Origin: Lysobacteraceae bacterium
GTDB taxonomy: Bacteria > Pseudomonadota > Gammaproteobacteria > Xanthomonadales > Ahniellaceae
Assembly: GCA_021299185.1 (NCBI GenBank)
Contig: JAJTHZ010000010.1
Location: 1-62,566 of the forward strand
Reading direction: 5' to 3'
DNA length: 62,566 nucleotides
Notes under the pieces: generated by a model
Seen by the model: the letters and a program-made list of their open reading frames with translations, nothing else
Databases searched by the model: none
Told to the model about the DNA's origin: nothing
Shown here: one piece after another, positions 52,402 to 61,333 of the stretch
Layout of the letters: every line of letters starts with the position of its first letter
Numbering within the stretch: position 1 is the stretch's first letter
Translations under genes and position numbers: made by a program

Positions 52402-52773
52402 TCAGTCGAACACGCGCGGACACGCTCCATGGTCGTTGAAGCGGTCGTTCCAGCGCCGCACGTCGTTGGCCAGGCGCCAGCGCTGGTGGAAGAACTGCAT
52501 CAGGCAGGCCTGGCCGTCGGTCTCGACCAGGAAGGTGTCGAACTCCGCCACCTCGGCATAGGGCGGATACTCGGCGCCGCGGCCCCAGTGGTGCGCGCCG
52601 GTTCGCTGCGCGTAGGCAGTCCAGAACGCCTCTGGCGCCACCCAGCGTCCCGCCGCGGCATCGAACACCTCGAAGCCCGCGCCGGCGGCGCGCGCGGTGC
52701 CGTCGGGCGCGGGCGGCGCCGCGGCCTGCGCCACGCCGGCGAGCCACAGCAGGCAAGCCACGATCGATCGCAC
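52402..52773 (-). CDS. Small exported hypothetical protein
   Basis: 123 residues from a GTG at 52773, chosen because GGAG lies seven bases upstream and a signal peptide begins at once (R-S-I-V-A-C-L-L-W-L-A-G-V-A-Q-A). The mature part has aromatic and acidic motifs (W-V-A-P-E-A-F-W-T-A-Y, Y-P-P-Y-A-E-V-A-E-F-D-T-F, M-Q-F-F-H-Q-R-W-R-L-A-N-D-V) and two cysteines that might pair. I do not recognise the family. It converges with the glycosyltransferase gene, with 19 bp between. Confidence 0.68.
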   Translation of the reverse strand: MRSIVACLLWLAGVAQAAAPPAPDGTARAAGAGFEVFDAAAGRWVAPEAFWTAYAQRTGAHHWGRGAEYPPYAEVAEFDTFLVETDGQACLMQFFHQRWRLANDVRRWNDRFNDHGACPRVFD

Positions 52774-52954
52774 GGCGTCACTCCGTCGGCGGGCATGGCC
52801 CGGGATACGACCCGGGCCGGGCGCTCGCGCCCACAGGGGGAGGGAGCACGGCGCCGCGGCAACGGGTCGTGCTCGAAGGGACCCGCGCCGCGTGCACTTC
52901 CTTTCGCGACCTTCGGCCCTTCCGCCGCCACCCGCTGCACCGCCATCATCGGCC

Positions 52955-54511
52955 ATGGCCAGGCTCCGACTGCGGTCCGCGCTCGCGCTGCTCATCGGCG
53001 CACTGCCCGCGCTGGCGGGCGCGGACGATGCGACGCGCTGGACCTTCGAGGTGCGCCTGCCGGCCGAGGACGCCCCGCTCGCGCTGACGGCCTGCAGCGT
53101 CCATGCGCACGCAACGGTGCGATTCGCCGCCGGCGAAGGTGCCGCGCGCGACCTCGAGGCGGCGACGCGCAGCGGCGCAGGTGCGCTGGAGCGCGACGGC
53201 GATGCACTGGTCGCGCGAGACTGGCGCGCCGGCGAGTGCCTGCACGTCGAGGTCGACCTGGTCGCCGCGGCGCAACGCGACCGCTACGGACTCGGTCGCC
53301 GCGCGGGCCACTTCCTGCGCGCAGCGCCGCAGCGCTGGCTGTGGCGGCCGCGCATGATCGACCCGGACAGCACGATCCGCTTCGCCGAATTGCCGCCCGG
53401 GTGGACGGTGTCGGCGCCGTGGCGCCCCGTCGGTGATCGGCTGCGGCTCGGCGACACCCCGCGCGATTGGCCGGCGAGCGTGGTTTTCGGGCGCCTGCAC
53501 CCGATCACGCTGGTCGGCGCGCACGCGCCGCACGCGCGCGTGCAGGTCGCCGTGCTGCCGACGATCGACGCCGCGCAGGAGCGCGAGATCGCGGCCTGGC
53601 TGGCCGGCGTGCAGCGCGACGTCGAGCGCCTGCTCGGTGGCTTTCCCAGCGCGCACACGCAGGTGCTGGTGATCCCCCTGGCCGGCCACGCCGAGCCCGT
53701 GCCCTGGGGCCAGACCACGCGCGGCGGCGGCACCGCGGTGCATCTGTTCATCGGCGCCGCGGCCAGCGCGGACGCGCGCCGCGACGACTGGACCGCGCAC
53801 CACGAGTTCGCGCACCTGCTGCATCCCTACCTCGGCGAGCGCGGGCGCTGGCTGTCCGAGGGCCTGGCGAGCTACTACCAGAACGTGTTGCGTGCACGCG
53901 GCGGCTCGCTGGCGCCGCACGAGGCCTGGTCGCGGCTGGCCGCCGGCTTCGCGCGCGGCCGCGCCGCCACGCCGCCCGATGCGGCGAGCCTGGAGCGCGT
54001 GGCAGCGACGCGACTGCGCGGCTCGACGATGCGGGTCTACTGGGCCGGCGCGGCGTTCTGGCTGGAGGCCGACCTCGCGCTGCGCGCCCACGCCAGTTCG
54101 CTGGACGAGGTGCTCGCGCGCTTCCATGCGGCGCACGGCGACCACGACTGCTGCTGGACACCGGAGTCGTGGATCGACGCGCTGCACGCGCTGGCGCCGG
54201 CGGCCGCCCTGCCCGCGAGGTTCCGCCGGCACGCCGAAGCGCGGGCGTTCCCGCTGACGGCGGCGCAGGTCGCCGCGCTCGGGGCACAGGTGGAGCAGCC
54301 CGGCGCGCCGATCGCCGCGGTGCTGGCGCGGGCGGACGTGGGGCCGGTGGGGGCCCAGGGCTCAGGGCCCAGTGAAAAGCGCGGTGGTGGTGGAATCGGA
54401 GGCCACCGGTTCCGGCGTCACGGTACACGCTGCAGCAAGGCCCGCCGAAACACCCCGCGCCCCAAAACACAAGGGCACCCTGCGCCCTGGGCCCTGGGCC
54501 CTAAACCTTAA
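52955..54511 (+). CDS. Exported gluzincin-type zinc metallopeptidase; C-terminal tail encoded by a repeat
   Basis: 518 residues with a signal peptide (ending near ALAGAD). The zinc motif H283-E284-F-A-H287 is followed by W-L-S-E-G-L-A-S-Y-Y, whose Glu302 should be the third ligand; this is the gluzincin (peptidase MA, M1/M61-like) arrangement. The N-terminal half is beta-rich, as in M61 enzymes. The last 50 residues (from about 465) are Gly/Arg/Pro-rich and unlike a folded domain. They are encoded by a GGGCCC-rich repeat element (54351-54501) inserted over the 3' end, so the original stop has probably been lost. The stop codon overlaps that of the convergent YceI gene. Confidence 0.78.
   Translation: MARLRLRSALALLIGALPALAGADDATRWTFEVRLPAEDAPLALTACSVHAHATVRFAAGEGAARDLEAATRSGAGALERDGDALVARDWRAGECLHVEVDLVAAAQRDRYGLGRRAGHFLRAAPQRWLWRPRMIDPDSTIRFAELPPGWTVSAPWRPVGDRLRLGDTPRDWPASVVFGRLHPITLVGAHAPHARVQVAVLPTIDAAQEREIAAWLAGVQRDVERLLGGFPSAHTQVLVIPLAGHAEPVPWGQTTRGGGTAVHLFIGAAASADARRDDWTAHHEFAHLLHPYLGERGRWLSEGLASYYQNVLRARGGSLAPHEAWSRLAAGFARGRAATPPDAASLERVAATRLRGSTMRVYWAGAAFWLEADLALRAHASSLDEVLARFHAAHGDHDCCWTPESWIDALHALAPAAALPARFRRHAEARAFPLTAAQVAALGAQVEQPGAPIAAVLARADVGPVGAQGSGPSEKRGGGGIGGHRFRRHGTRCSKARRNTPRPKTQGHPAPWALGPKP
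54351..54501. repeat. Element bounded by inverted GGGCCC-rich repeats, read through by the metallopeptidase gene
   Basis: The left end (54351-54373, GGGCCCAGGGCTCAGGGCCC plus AGT) is the exact reverse complement of the first part of the copy at 39569-39597. The right end (54484-54501, GCCCTGGGCCCTGGGCCC) matches the latter part of the same copy in the forward sense. About 110 bp of mixed sequence lies between. It covers the end of one gene and reaches the stop of the next. The structure recalls a small non-autonomous repeat element; no target-site duplication was identified. Confidence 0.7.
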
Positions 54512-55170
54512 TCCCCCTCCACCCCCGCCACGATCCGCAACCGCAGACTCACCCAGTCGCCGACGGTGGCGCGGCGCGCGGCCATGCCGAAGTCGGTGCG
54601 GCGCACCTGGCCGTAGACCTCGATCGTGCACTCGCGCTCGCGCGCGAAGTCGCAGGTCCCGCGCTCGACCTTGAGCCCGACCGCGCGCGTCACGCCACGC
54701 AGCGTGAGGTCGCCGTCGATCGCGCCGCCGTCGCGCAGCACGGACACCGGCAGCGGACGCGACTGGAAAAGGATCGTGGGGTGGTTCGCGGCGTCGAAGA
54801 ATTCCGGCGAGCGCGCCCACGCGGCGTGCGACTCGTTGTCCATCCGCAGCTCGCCGCTCGGCAGCCTGGCATCGACGTGCACCTCGCCGCGCGCGGCGTC
54901 GAAGGCGATCTCGCCGCGCAACTGCGTGAACTCGCCGGACATCGGCACGATGCCGAGCAGGCGGATGCGGAACTGCGCGTTGGAGCGCTCGCCGTCGATG
55001 GTCCAGCGGCGGGTGACGGGCGGCGCGACGGGCTCGCCGTGCGCCGCCGGCGCCGCGGCGGCGGCTTGCGGCGGGGCTGGCAGGTCATCGCGCGCGCCGA
55101 GCGCGCAGGCGGCCCAGGCCAGGGCCAGTGCCCCGATCCCCACGCAGCCAGGACATCCGCCGCGCGGCAC
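54508..55170 (-). CDS. Exported YceI-family protein
   Basis: 220 residues from a GTG at 55170; an N-terminal hydrophobic segment (I-G-A-L-A-L-A-W-A-A-C-A-L-G-A) should direct export. The YceI pattern is clear: T-I-D-G-E-R-S-N-A-Q-F-R-I, S-G-E-F-T-Q-L-R-G-E-I-A-F-D, F-F-D-A-A-N-H-P-T-I-L-F-Q-S, G-D-L-T-L-R-G-V-T-R-A-V and V-R-R-T-D-F-G-M. YceI proteins are lipocalin-like barrels that bind isoprenoid quinones or similar lipids in the periplasm. Its stop overlaps that of the metallopeptidase gene. It lies 39 bp downstream of sixA and may be in its operon. Confidence 0.88.
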   Translation of the reverse strand: MPRGGCPGCVGIGALALAWAACALGARDDLPAPPQAAAAAPAAHGEPVAPPVTRRWTIDGERSNAQFRIRLLGIVPMSGEFTQLRGEIAFDAARGEVHVDARLPSGELRMDNESHAAWARSPEFFDAANHPTILFQSRPLPVSVLRDGGAIDGDLTLRGVTRAVGLKVERGTCDFARERECTIEVYGQVRRTDFGMAARRATVGDWVSLRLRIVAGVEGD

Positions 55171-55209
55171 GCGCTCAGCGCCCGGCGGCCATGGGTCGGT
55201 CCCCCGGTC

Positions 55210-55686
55210 TCAGGGCGACCAGTAGGCGTGCAGCGTGGCCACGCCCGGCTCCAGCGGCGCGCCGCTGGGCACCGACAGGCGCGCCACACCGGCCGTCGGC
55301 AGACCGTGCGCGACCTCGCTGCGGCCCTCGGTGAGCAGGGCGACCAGCTGCTCCAGTCCGGGGTTGTGGCCGACCAGCAGCACGCGTCCGGCGCCGCGCG
55401 CGGCGTCGAGCACGTCGATCAGGGTGCCGGGCGTGGCCTCGTAGATGCGCGGCTCGATGCGGGCCTGGCCGGCCGCACCGTCGAGCGCGAGCTCCAGCGT
55501 CTGCCGCGCGCGGGCCGCCGGCGAGCACAGCACGGCGTCGAAGGTCAGCGCATGTTCGGCGAACCAGCGCCGCACGGACGCCGCCTCGGCACGGCCGTGC
55601 GCGGTCAGTTCGCGGGTCGCATCGGCCTGGCCGGGTGCGGCGACCTGGGCCTGGGCGTGGCGGAGGATGACGATTTCACGACTCAT
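55210..55686 (-). CDS. sixA: Phosphohistidine phosphatase SixA-type
   Basis: 158 residues, normal length for SixA. The histidine-phosphatase motif L-R-H-A-Q-A starts it, R-H-A replacing the usual R-H-G as in known SixA. S-P-A-A-R-A-R-Q-T-L and V-G-H-N-P-G-L-E-Q-L, with the second active-site His, follow. SixA removes phosphate from histidine of phospho-relay or PTS-type proteins in the cytoplasm. The gene starts 13 bp after the stop of the 1200-residue secreted protein, so it may be read from that promoter. Confidence 0.88.
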   Translation of the reverse strand: MSREIVILRHAQAQVAAPGQADATRELTAHGRAEAASVRRWFAEHALTFDAVLCSPAARARQTLELALDGAAGQARIEPRIYEATPGTLIDVLDAARGAGRVLLVGHNPGLEQLVALLTEGRSEVAHGLPTAGVARLSVPSGAPLEPGVATLHAYWSP

Positions 55687-55699
55687 GGAGTGCGGTTCC

Positions 55700-58600
55700 T
55701 CAGGGCTGCTGGGCCGGCTGCGGCGGCGTGAGCATCTGCAGGGGCAGGCTGCTGCGCACCCAGGTGCCCGACAGCGGCGCGGGCAGGGTGATGTTGCTCG
55801 AATACGTGCCGGTGGTCAGGCTGCCGAAGCCGGTCGTGCTGCTGCCCGCGGGCGCGGTCGGCGGATCGACGATGGCCGTGCATTCGGGACAGTGCGCGAA
55901 GAACACCTGTTGCGGCGCGGTGCCGCCGGCCACACCGGGTGCGACGCCCAGGGTCCAGGTCGGACGGCCGGCGCCGTCGTAGAGGTAGTTCAGCACCAGC
56001 TGGTCGATCGGCCGGCCCGCGATCGGGGCGACGTCCTCCAGCAATACGCCCCAGCCGTCCTCGGCCGGGTTGAACCACAGCCCGGTGCGCTCGGGCCTGG
56101 CGTAGCCGCCGGTGTAGGCCTGCACCAGTCGCTCGCCGGCCGACACGCCGTCGAGGGTCCAGGTGAACACGAAGTCGGTCGGCGTGATGTAGGTGACCTC
56201 ACCCGTGCCGACCACCGTGCTTTCGACCCGGAACGGCGCGGTCGAGGTCTGGCGGAAACGGGTGATCTGCACCGGCGCCTGGCTGTTGAGGCGCCGGTCG
56301 CCGAATTCACCCTGCACGATGTACCAGATGGGCGTCCGGTCGCGGGTGTTGGTGAACCACGCGCCGGCGAAGCTCCACTGGTTGCCGTTGGGCACGGTGA
56401 ACGCCGCCACGCCGTTGCCGAGCCGGGTGAAGTTGGTGAACGAGCCGTCGCGGCGCGCCGGCAGCGGCAAGGCGTTGGCGTCGGGGAAGCACTGCGGCTG
56501 CGCGTTGCACACGCCGTCGGTGCCGCCGACGCGGCGATCGAGCAGGGTCGCCGGCCGCAATGAATGCGAGACGCGGTCGACGGTGCCGACGTAGCGCAGC
56601 GCGAGCGGTGCGCCGCAGGCGGCGGCCGGATCAACGGCGAACTCGACGTCCCGCGTCACGCTCGCGCCGGCGGCGAGATTGCCCAGATCGCGCGATGCGC
56701 TGAGCGCCAGCCGCGGCGTTTGCAGGCCCGTCGGCTGCGCGCTCGGCGGGAAGAAGCACACCGCGCGATTGGCGGCGATCCGGTTGCCGGTGTTGCACGC
56801 GTACTCGAGCGCGCTGCTGCCATTCTGGATGCCGATGCTGGCGCTGCCGCCGCCCTGCGGATCGGGCGTGCGGTACTGGTAGACGATCTGGCCGCTGTCG
56901 TAGACCACCGCCTGCATGTCGATGCTGCCGTCGGGGTCGGCGCCCTGCACGAAACGCCCCAGGTTCGTCCACTGGAACACGGTGCAACCCTGCGCGCCGC
57001 CGGCATCGGCGGCCCGCGGGCAGGCGGCGAAGTAGCGGCGCCGCAGCCCGCCGCCGGTCTTCACCACGAGGTCGTCGTGCAGCACGTTGAGACGGCCGCC
57101 GTCAGCGCCGACCGCGCCACACGCGTTCTCGAAGTCCTGCCCATCGTCACTCGCGCCGATCGCGAGGTAGCCGTTGGTGGACATCACCAACTGGCGCACG
57201 GTGCTGCCGTAGAACGACACGCCGTTGGGCCCGAGGTCGAGGGCGTTGGTGGCCCGGCCGTCGTCGTTGCCGCCGGTCAGCGCCAGCGGCGCCTCGCCCG
57301 CGATGTCCACGTAGTTGAAGGGGCAACTCGGGCCGGTGCTGTCGAGCAGCCGGTTGCCGAAGGTGTCGGTCGCCCCGCCGGAAGCGCTGCCCTGCGCACG
57401 GGCGAAGATCGCCGCGCCCTCCTGCATCGCGACCTCGCCGCCGTTGGCGAGGCTGACCGGGATGCGCCAGCGCTCGCCGGGATCGATGTCGCCGTCGCCA
57501 TTGCCGCACACCTGCTGCGGGGCCTGCGCGGTGATCGTCACGTCCGGCGCCTGCACCACCACCGCGCGACGCACGAAGGCGCTGCAGTTGTTGCGGTCGG
57601 TCACGCGCACGCCGACGCTGACCCCGCCGCGCTTCGGGAAAGTGGCTTGGCGTTGCGCGGACGCCGCCACGTCGGTGGCGGTGGCGTCGTACACCCCGTC
57701 GTCGTCGAAGTCGAACTCGACGCGGAACGGGCCGGCGCCGGTGGCATTCACGGCAACGCTGGCCACCGCGCCGGCGGCGATGTTGGCCGGCGCGGTGACA
57801 TTGATCGCCGGTGCGCTGCAGGTATCAATACCGTCGAGCGCTTCCGCGCTGCCGCCACCGACGGGATCCAGCGCGTCGCGCACCCGGGTCGCCGCGGTGC
57901 CGAGACCGTCCCAGGCTTTTGCAAGCTGGCCGTACTCGTCGTTCAACTGCGCTTCCGCCGCACCGCAGAACGACGCACCGCCGCTGAGCACGCCGACCAG
58001 TCGCTGCTGCGCGTTGTACATCGGCGAACCGGAGGAACCGCGTTCGGTGACGCTGGCCGGGAGCGTCGGCGGCAGCGGCGCCGGCAGGTTGGACAGTCGC
58101 GCCAGCGGCAGCGACCGGTTCCAGAACACCGTCCAGTGCACGCCGCCGGCCTGCGCGATGCCGCCCTGCACCATCGGCGTATCGGAAAAGGTGACGCGCT
58201 TTTCGTCGCCATCCGGATGGTGGATTGACGCGCACAGCGCGCCGGGACCGCAGAACGGTGCGTTCGCGCGACGGTCCCAGCCGGCCCAATACAGATTGAA
58301 CGCCGGATTCGCCGGCTGGGTCAGTTCGACCAGGGTGAAGTCGCTGCGCGAATCCGCGCTGCCGGGGCCGGCGAAGGGATTGTTGGTGGCGGCCAGCAGC
58401 GTGGCGCCGGTTTGCGTCTGGTTGGTGGCCCCGATCACGGCCTCGGAATCGCTGGCCGCCGATCCCGGCAGCCGGCAGGTCGGCGACTCGAAGTTCCAGA
58501 ACACCACCAGCGAGGCCGCGTTGGCCGCAGTCAGTTCGCAGTGGGTGGCGGTGAGGAACAGCATGCGGCGGTCGCCGCGCGTGTTGTTGACCAGCGAGCC

Positions 58601-59302
58601 GGTGCAGAGCCGGCCGCCCCCGAAGCTGTAGGACGCCACCGCGCGCCGCGGCAGGTTGAACGGATCGTTGGGACCGAGGCAGGCGACGTCGGTGTTGCAG
58701 GCGCCGGACTTGCAGTGCTCCGACTTCAGGCCGAAGCCGCGGTAGCCGATGCCCACCTGGGCGAGGTTCAGTTCGAGGCCGGACTTCAGGCCCTCGGGCA
58801 CGGCGACCTCGATGATCGCCTCGTTGGCGAACAGCGGCGCGGTCCACAGCTGGCGATGGCGGCTGTTGTGCGCGCTGGTGAAGGGCCCGAGCGCTGCCTT
58901 GCCCTCGGTGGCGAGGATGCGCAGGGTGGCGCCCTCGGGCAGGAAAAAGCGGTCGAAGCCGAAATTGAGGTGCAGCGCGTCGGGCGAGCGCACGCGCCAG
59001 TGCCAGACCGCGCGGCCGTCCTGCGCCTTCTGCCAGCGACCGTCGCGCGAGGCCTCGACCGCGAGCTTCGCCGGCACCGCGTAGCGCAGGCCACCGGAGA
59101 CGTTCTTGCGATCGTCCTCGGCATCCTCGGCGGCGACCTTGGCCATGTCGAGCGCGGCCAGCTTGCTGGCGGGGATGGACGCCAGCGCCACCGGCTCGCC
59201 ACCGGCGAGCGGCAGCAGGTCGGGACCCTCGGCGGCCGACGCCGTGCCGCAGGCTGCGGCGAGCGCCAGGGTGGTGCGAAGCAGCATTGCGCTGAAGCGC
59301 AT
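55700..59302 (-). CDS. 1200-residue secreted trypsin-like (lysyl-endopeptidase-type) serine protease with extra beta domains
   Basis: The ATG at 59302 has GAGG nine bases upstream. A signal peptide (ending near TASAAE) and a propeptide-like region (about 25-200) precede a trypsin-fold protease: V-A-S-Y-S-F-G-G-G-R-L-C-T-G-S-L, His in F-L-T-A-T-H-C, Asp in S-D-F-T-L-V-E-L and Ser in E-R-G-S-S-G-S-P-M-Y. Several Cys pairs recall Achromobacter lysyl endopeptidase. A PKD-like domain, long beta domains and a C-terminal segment with G-L-W-F-N-P-A-E-D-G-W-G-V and Y-D-G-A-G-R-P-T-W follow; that W-P-G-W-G/Y-D-x-x-G-x-P-x-W pattern is common at the ends of secreted proteins in this order. It is likely a degradative exoprotease. 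Confidence 0.85.
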   Translation of the reverse strand: MRFSAMLLRTTLALAAACGTASAAEGPDLLPLAGGEPVALASIPASKLAALDMAKVAAEDAEDDRKNVSGGLRYAVPAKLAVEASRDGRWQKAQDGRAVWHWRVRSPDALHLNFGFDRFFLPEGATLRILATEGKAALGPFTSAHNSRHRQLWTAPLFANEAIIEVAVPEGLKSGLELNLAQVGIGYRGFGLKSEHCKSGACNTDVACLGPNDPFNLPRRAVASYSFGGGRLCTGSLVNNTRGDRRMLFLTATHCELTAANAASLVVFWNFESPTCRLPGSAASDSEAVIGATNQTQTGATLLAATNNPFAGPGSADSRSDFTLVELTQPANPAFNLYWAGWDRRANAPFCGPGALCASIHHPDGDEKRVTFSDTPMVQGGIAQAGGVHWTVFWNRSLPLARLSNLPAPLPPTLPASVTERGSSGSPMYNAQQRLVGVLSGGASFCGAAEAQLNDEYGQLAKAWDGLGTAATRVRDALDPVGGGSAEALDGIDTCSAPAINVTAPANIAAGAVASVAVNATGAGPFRVEFDFDDDGVYDATATDVAASAQRQATFPKRGGVSVGVRVTDRNNCSAFVRRAVVVQAPDVTITAQAPQQVCGNGDGDIDPGERWRIPVSLANGGEVAMQEGAAIFARAQGSASGGATDTFGNRLLDSTGPSCPFNYVDIAGEAPLALTGGNDDGRATNALDLGPNGVSFYGSTVRQLVMSTNGYLAIGASDDGQDFENACGAVGADGGRLNVLHDDLVVKTGGGLRRRYFAACPRAADAGGAQGCTVFQWTNLGRFVQGADPDGSIDMQAVVYDSGQIVYQYRTPDPQGGGSASIGIQNGSSALEYACNTGNRIAANRAVCFFPPSAQPTGLQTPRLALSASRDLGNLAAGASVTRDVEFAVDPAAACGAPLALRYVGTVDRVSHSLRPATLLDRRVGGTDGVCNAQPQCFPDANALPLPARRDGSFTNFTRLGNGVAAFTVPNGNQWSFAGAWFTNTRDRTPIWYIVQGEFGDRRLNSQAPVQITRFRQTSTAPFRVESTVVGTGEVTYITPTDFVFTWTLDGVSAGERLVQAYTGGYARPERTGLWFNPAEDGWGVLLEDVAPIAGRPIDQLVLNYLYDGAGRPTWTLGVAPGVAGGTAPQQVFFAHCPECTAIVDPPTAPAGSSTTGFGSLTTGTYSSNITLPAPLSGTWVRSSLPLQMLTPPQPAQQP

Positions 59303-59424
59303 GGCGGACATCCTCGACAGCCTCGCACGAGGATACACCGGCCGTACGGCGGTTCGCCGCTGCCGCGGAACGGCGGATGGCGGCGTGACAGCGCGCGATC
59401 GGGGCCGTCGCGCTGCGTGAAGCG

Positions 59425-59502
59425 CGTAGGGTGCAATGAGCGCAGCGAATTGCGCCGCCGCGGTGCGCTCGGTGCAATTCGCTGCGCTCATTGCACCCTA
59501 CG
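59425..59502. repeat. Long hairpin: 29-bp arms of the CGTAGGGTGCAATGAGCGCA repeat
   Basis: The left arm (59425-59453) and right arm (59474-59502) are perfect reverse complements of 29 bases, with a 20-base loop. Each arm is a version of the repeat seen singly at 1288-1319. The hairpin lies between two minus-strand genes and would work as a strong stem in RNA, possibly ending transcription of the beta-lactamase-fold gene. It lacks the T-run of a classical terminator. Confidence 0.8.
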
Positions 59503-59554
59503 AAGATCCGCCGGTCCGCGCGGCACGGGATTGCTGGGTGCGGCGCGGCCGGGG

Positions 59555-61333
59555 TCAGTCGCCGCTGCGCTCCAGCACGTAGCCGCTGTACGTGATGCGC
59601 GGCGGCTCGCTCATCGCGTCGATGCGCACTTCCTCGCCGGTGTTGGCGCCGCGTCCGGCGACCACGAAGGTGTTCTCGCCGACCTCGACCAGCGGCAGGC
59701 GTGGCCGCACGCTGACCACGAAGTCGGCCTCGTAGCCGAGCGCGAGCACGCCGTCGGCGTATTCGAGGAAGGCGCCGTCGAGTTCGGCCAGTTCCGACAG
59801 CAAGTCGGGATTGGTGAGGCGGTAGGTGCCGGCGAAGCGCGCATAGCGCGCGAGCGACGGGTCGCGCGCCAGCGCGGTGCCGGCCAGCACGTAGCGGTCG
59901 CCACCGAAGCCGAGCATCACCGGCTCGCCGGCCAGGGTCGCCGGCGCGATCGCCACGCGGTTGAGGCGCGAGACGCCGATCGGCAGCACGCCGAGCAGGT
60001 CGTAGCGCACGCGGAACCAGCCGTCGCCGCGCGGGTCGGCGCGGAACGCGAGGTCGGCGAAATCCATCCCGAAGCCGTCGTCGCGCGGGTTGGCCTGCAC
60101 CAGCCCGGCGGGCGTGGCGTACAGCGCCGCGGGCGCGGTCGGCGTGGTGCCGCGCGGCAGCGCGATGCGCGGCGGCAGCGGGCGTTCGCGGTCGCGCGGT
60201 GCGGCGCCGGCGCGCTGTTCGAGCAGGGCGTCGAAGGCATCGGCGGAGAGATCGAAGATCGACTCGTCCACTTCGTCCCAGTTGGCCACCGCCAGCACGC
60301 CGACGCCGTGGTCGAGTGACAGGCGCAGGGTGGCGCGGTGGTCGGGGAAGGCGCCGACCAGGTTCGCGACCCGGCCGACGCCGGCGCGCACGCTGGTGGC
60401 GAGGTTCCAGCCCAGCCCGGCGCCATTGCCGACGTCGAACGTCACCTCGGCGTTCTGCACGCGCGTCATCTCGGTGCGCGCGGCGGCATCCAGCGGGCTC
60501 GGCGCGCGCAGGGTGCCCGGCATCAGCGCGGCGGCGAAGCGCGCGTAGTCGGCGAGGCTTGCCACCAGGCCCAGCGCGGCCTGCTCGCGCGCCACCATCG
60601 GCGCCTGGGTGCGGCCTTCGCGGTGCGCGCGCGCGGTGCCCGGCGGCGCGGTCCAGGAGAACTTCGACAGCGCCAGCGGGCCGCGGATGCGCGCGGCGAG
60701 CTGCGCCTCCAGCGGCGCGCCGCCGGCGGCCTCGATCACCCGTGCGAGCCGTTCATAGCCGAGGTTGGACACCAGTTGCACCGAGCCGGTGGGCTGCGCG
60801 AGGTACCAGGCGTCGTCCGGCAGCGGCTCGGCGGCATCGCCGGGCTTGCGATAGGCGCCGCGCAGCCGCGTGTAGGGCAGGCCCGCGTGGTGGGTCAGCA
60901 GGTCGCGCACCGTGATCGCGCGCGCGCCGGCGAAGCGCGAGCGGATGGCCGGCGTCGGCGCGTGGCGATCGATCGGATCGTCCAGCGACAGCCGGCCCTG
61001 CGCGACGAGATCGAGCGCGAGCGCGGCCAGCACCAGCCGCGACAGTTCGCCCACGTGCAGCGGCGTGTCTGCCGCCAGCGGCACCTTGCCCGCGCGATCG
61101 GCCCAGCCGGCGACGCGCAGCCAGCGCACCTCGCCGTCGACCAGCAGGGCGAGCCCCATGCCGCCGGCCTCGCGGTCGTCGACCGCTTCGTCGATGCGCT
61201 CGCCGAGGCTCGCCGCGATCGGCGCCAGCGCATCGGCATCCAGCGCGGGGCGGCCGACTTCGGGCTGCTGTGCGGCGGCGGGCGCCGACAGGGCGAGCGA
61301 GAGCAGCAGGGCGACGCAAGCGGTGCGGGGCAT
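59555..61333 (-). CDS. Exported beta-lactamase-fold (class C/PBP-like) protein lacking catalytic residues
   Basis: 592 residues with a signal peptide (ending near PAAAQQ). The serine-beta-lactamase domain (about 40-380) is recognisable: G-L-A-L-L-V-D-G-E-V-R, D-T-P-L-H-V-G-E-L-S-R, L-S-L-D-D-P-I-D-R-H, I-T-V-R-D-L-L-T-H-H-A-G-L-P-Y and L-G-Y-E-R-L-A-R-V-I. The S-x-x-K motif reads E96-L-S-R99, and the Y-x-N motif reads V-S-N, so nucleophile, general-base lysine and tyrosine are all replaced. It cannot act as a normal hydrolase of this class. A C-terminal beta domain of about 200 residues follows. A binding or regulatory role in the periplasm is inferred. Confidence 0.8.
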   Translation of the reverse strand: MPRTACVALLLSLALSAPAAAQQPEVGRPALDADALAPIAASLGERIDEAVDDREAGGMGLALLVDGEVRWLRVAGWADRAGKVPLAADTPLHVGELSRLVLAALALDLVAQGRLSLDDPIDRHAPTPAIRSRFAGARAITVRDLLTHHAGLPYTRLRGAYRKPGDAAEPLPDDAWYLAQPTGSVQLVSNLGYERLARVIEAAGGAPLEAQLAARIRGPLALSKFSWTAPPGTARAHREGRTQAPMVAREQAALGLVASLADYARFAAALMPGTLRAPSPLDAAARTEMTRVQNAEVTFDVGNGAGLGWNLATSVRAGVGRVANLVGAFPDHRATLRLSLDHGVGVLAVANWDEVDESIFDLSADAFDALLEQRAGAAPRDRERPLPPRIALPRGTTPTAPAALYATPAGLVQANPRDDGFGMDFADLAFRADPRGDGWFRVRYDLLGVLPIGVSRLNRVAIAPATLAGEPVMLGFGGDRYVLAGTALARDPSLARYARFAGTYRLTNPDLLSELAELDGAFLEYADGVLALGYEADFVVSVRPRLPLVEVGENTFVVAGRGANTGEEVRIDAMSEPPRITYSGYVLERSGD

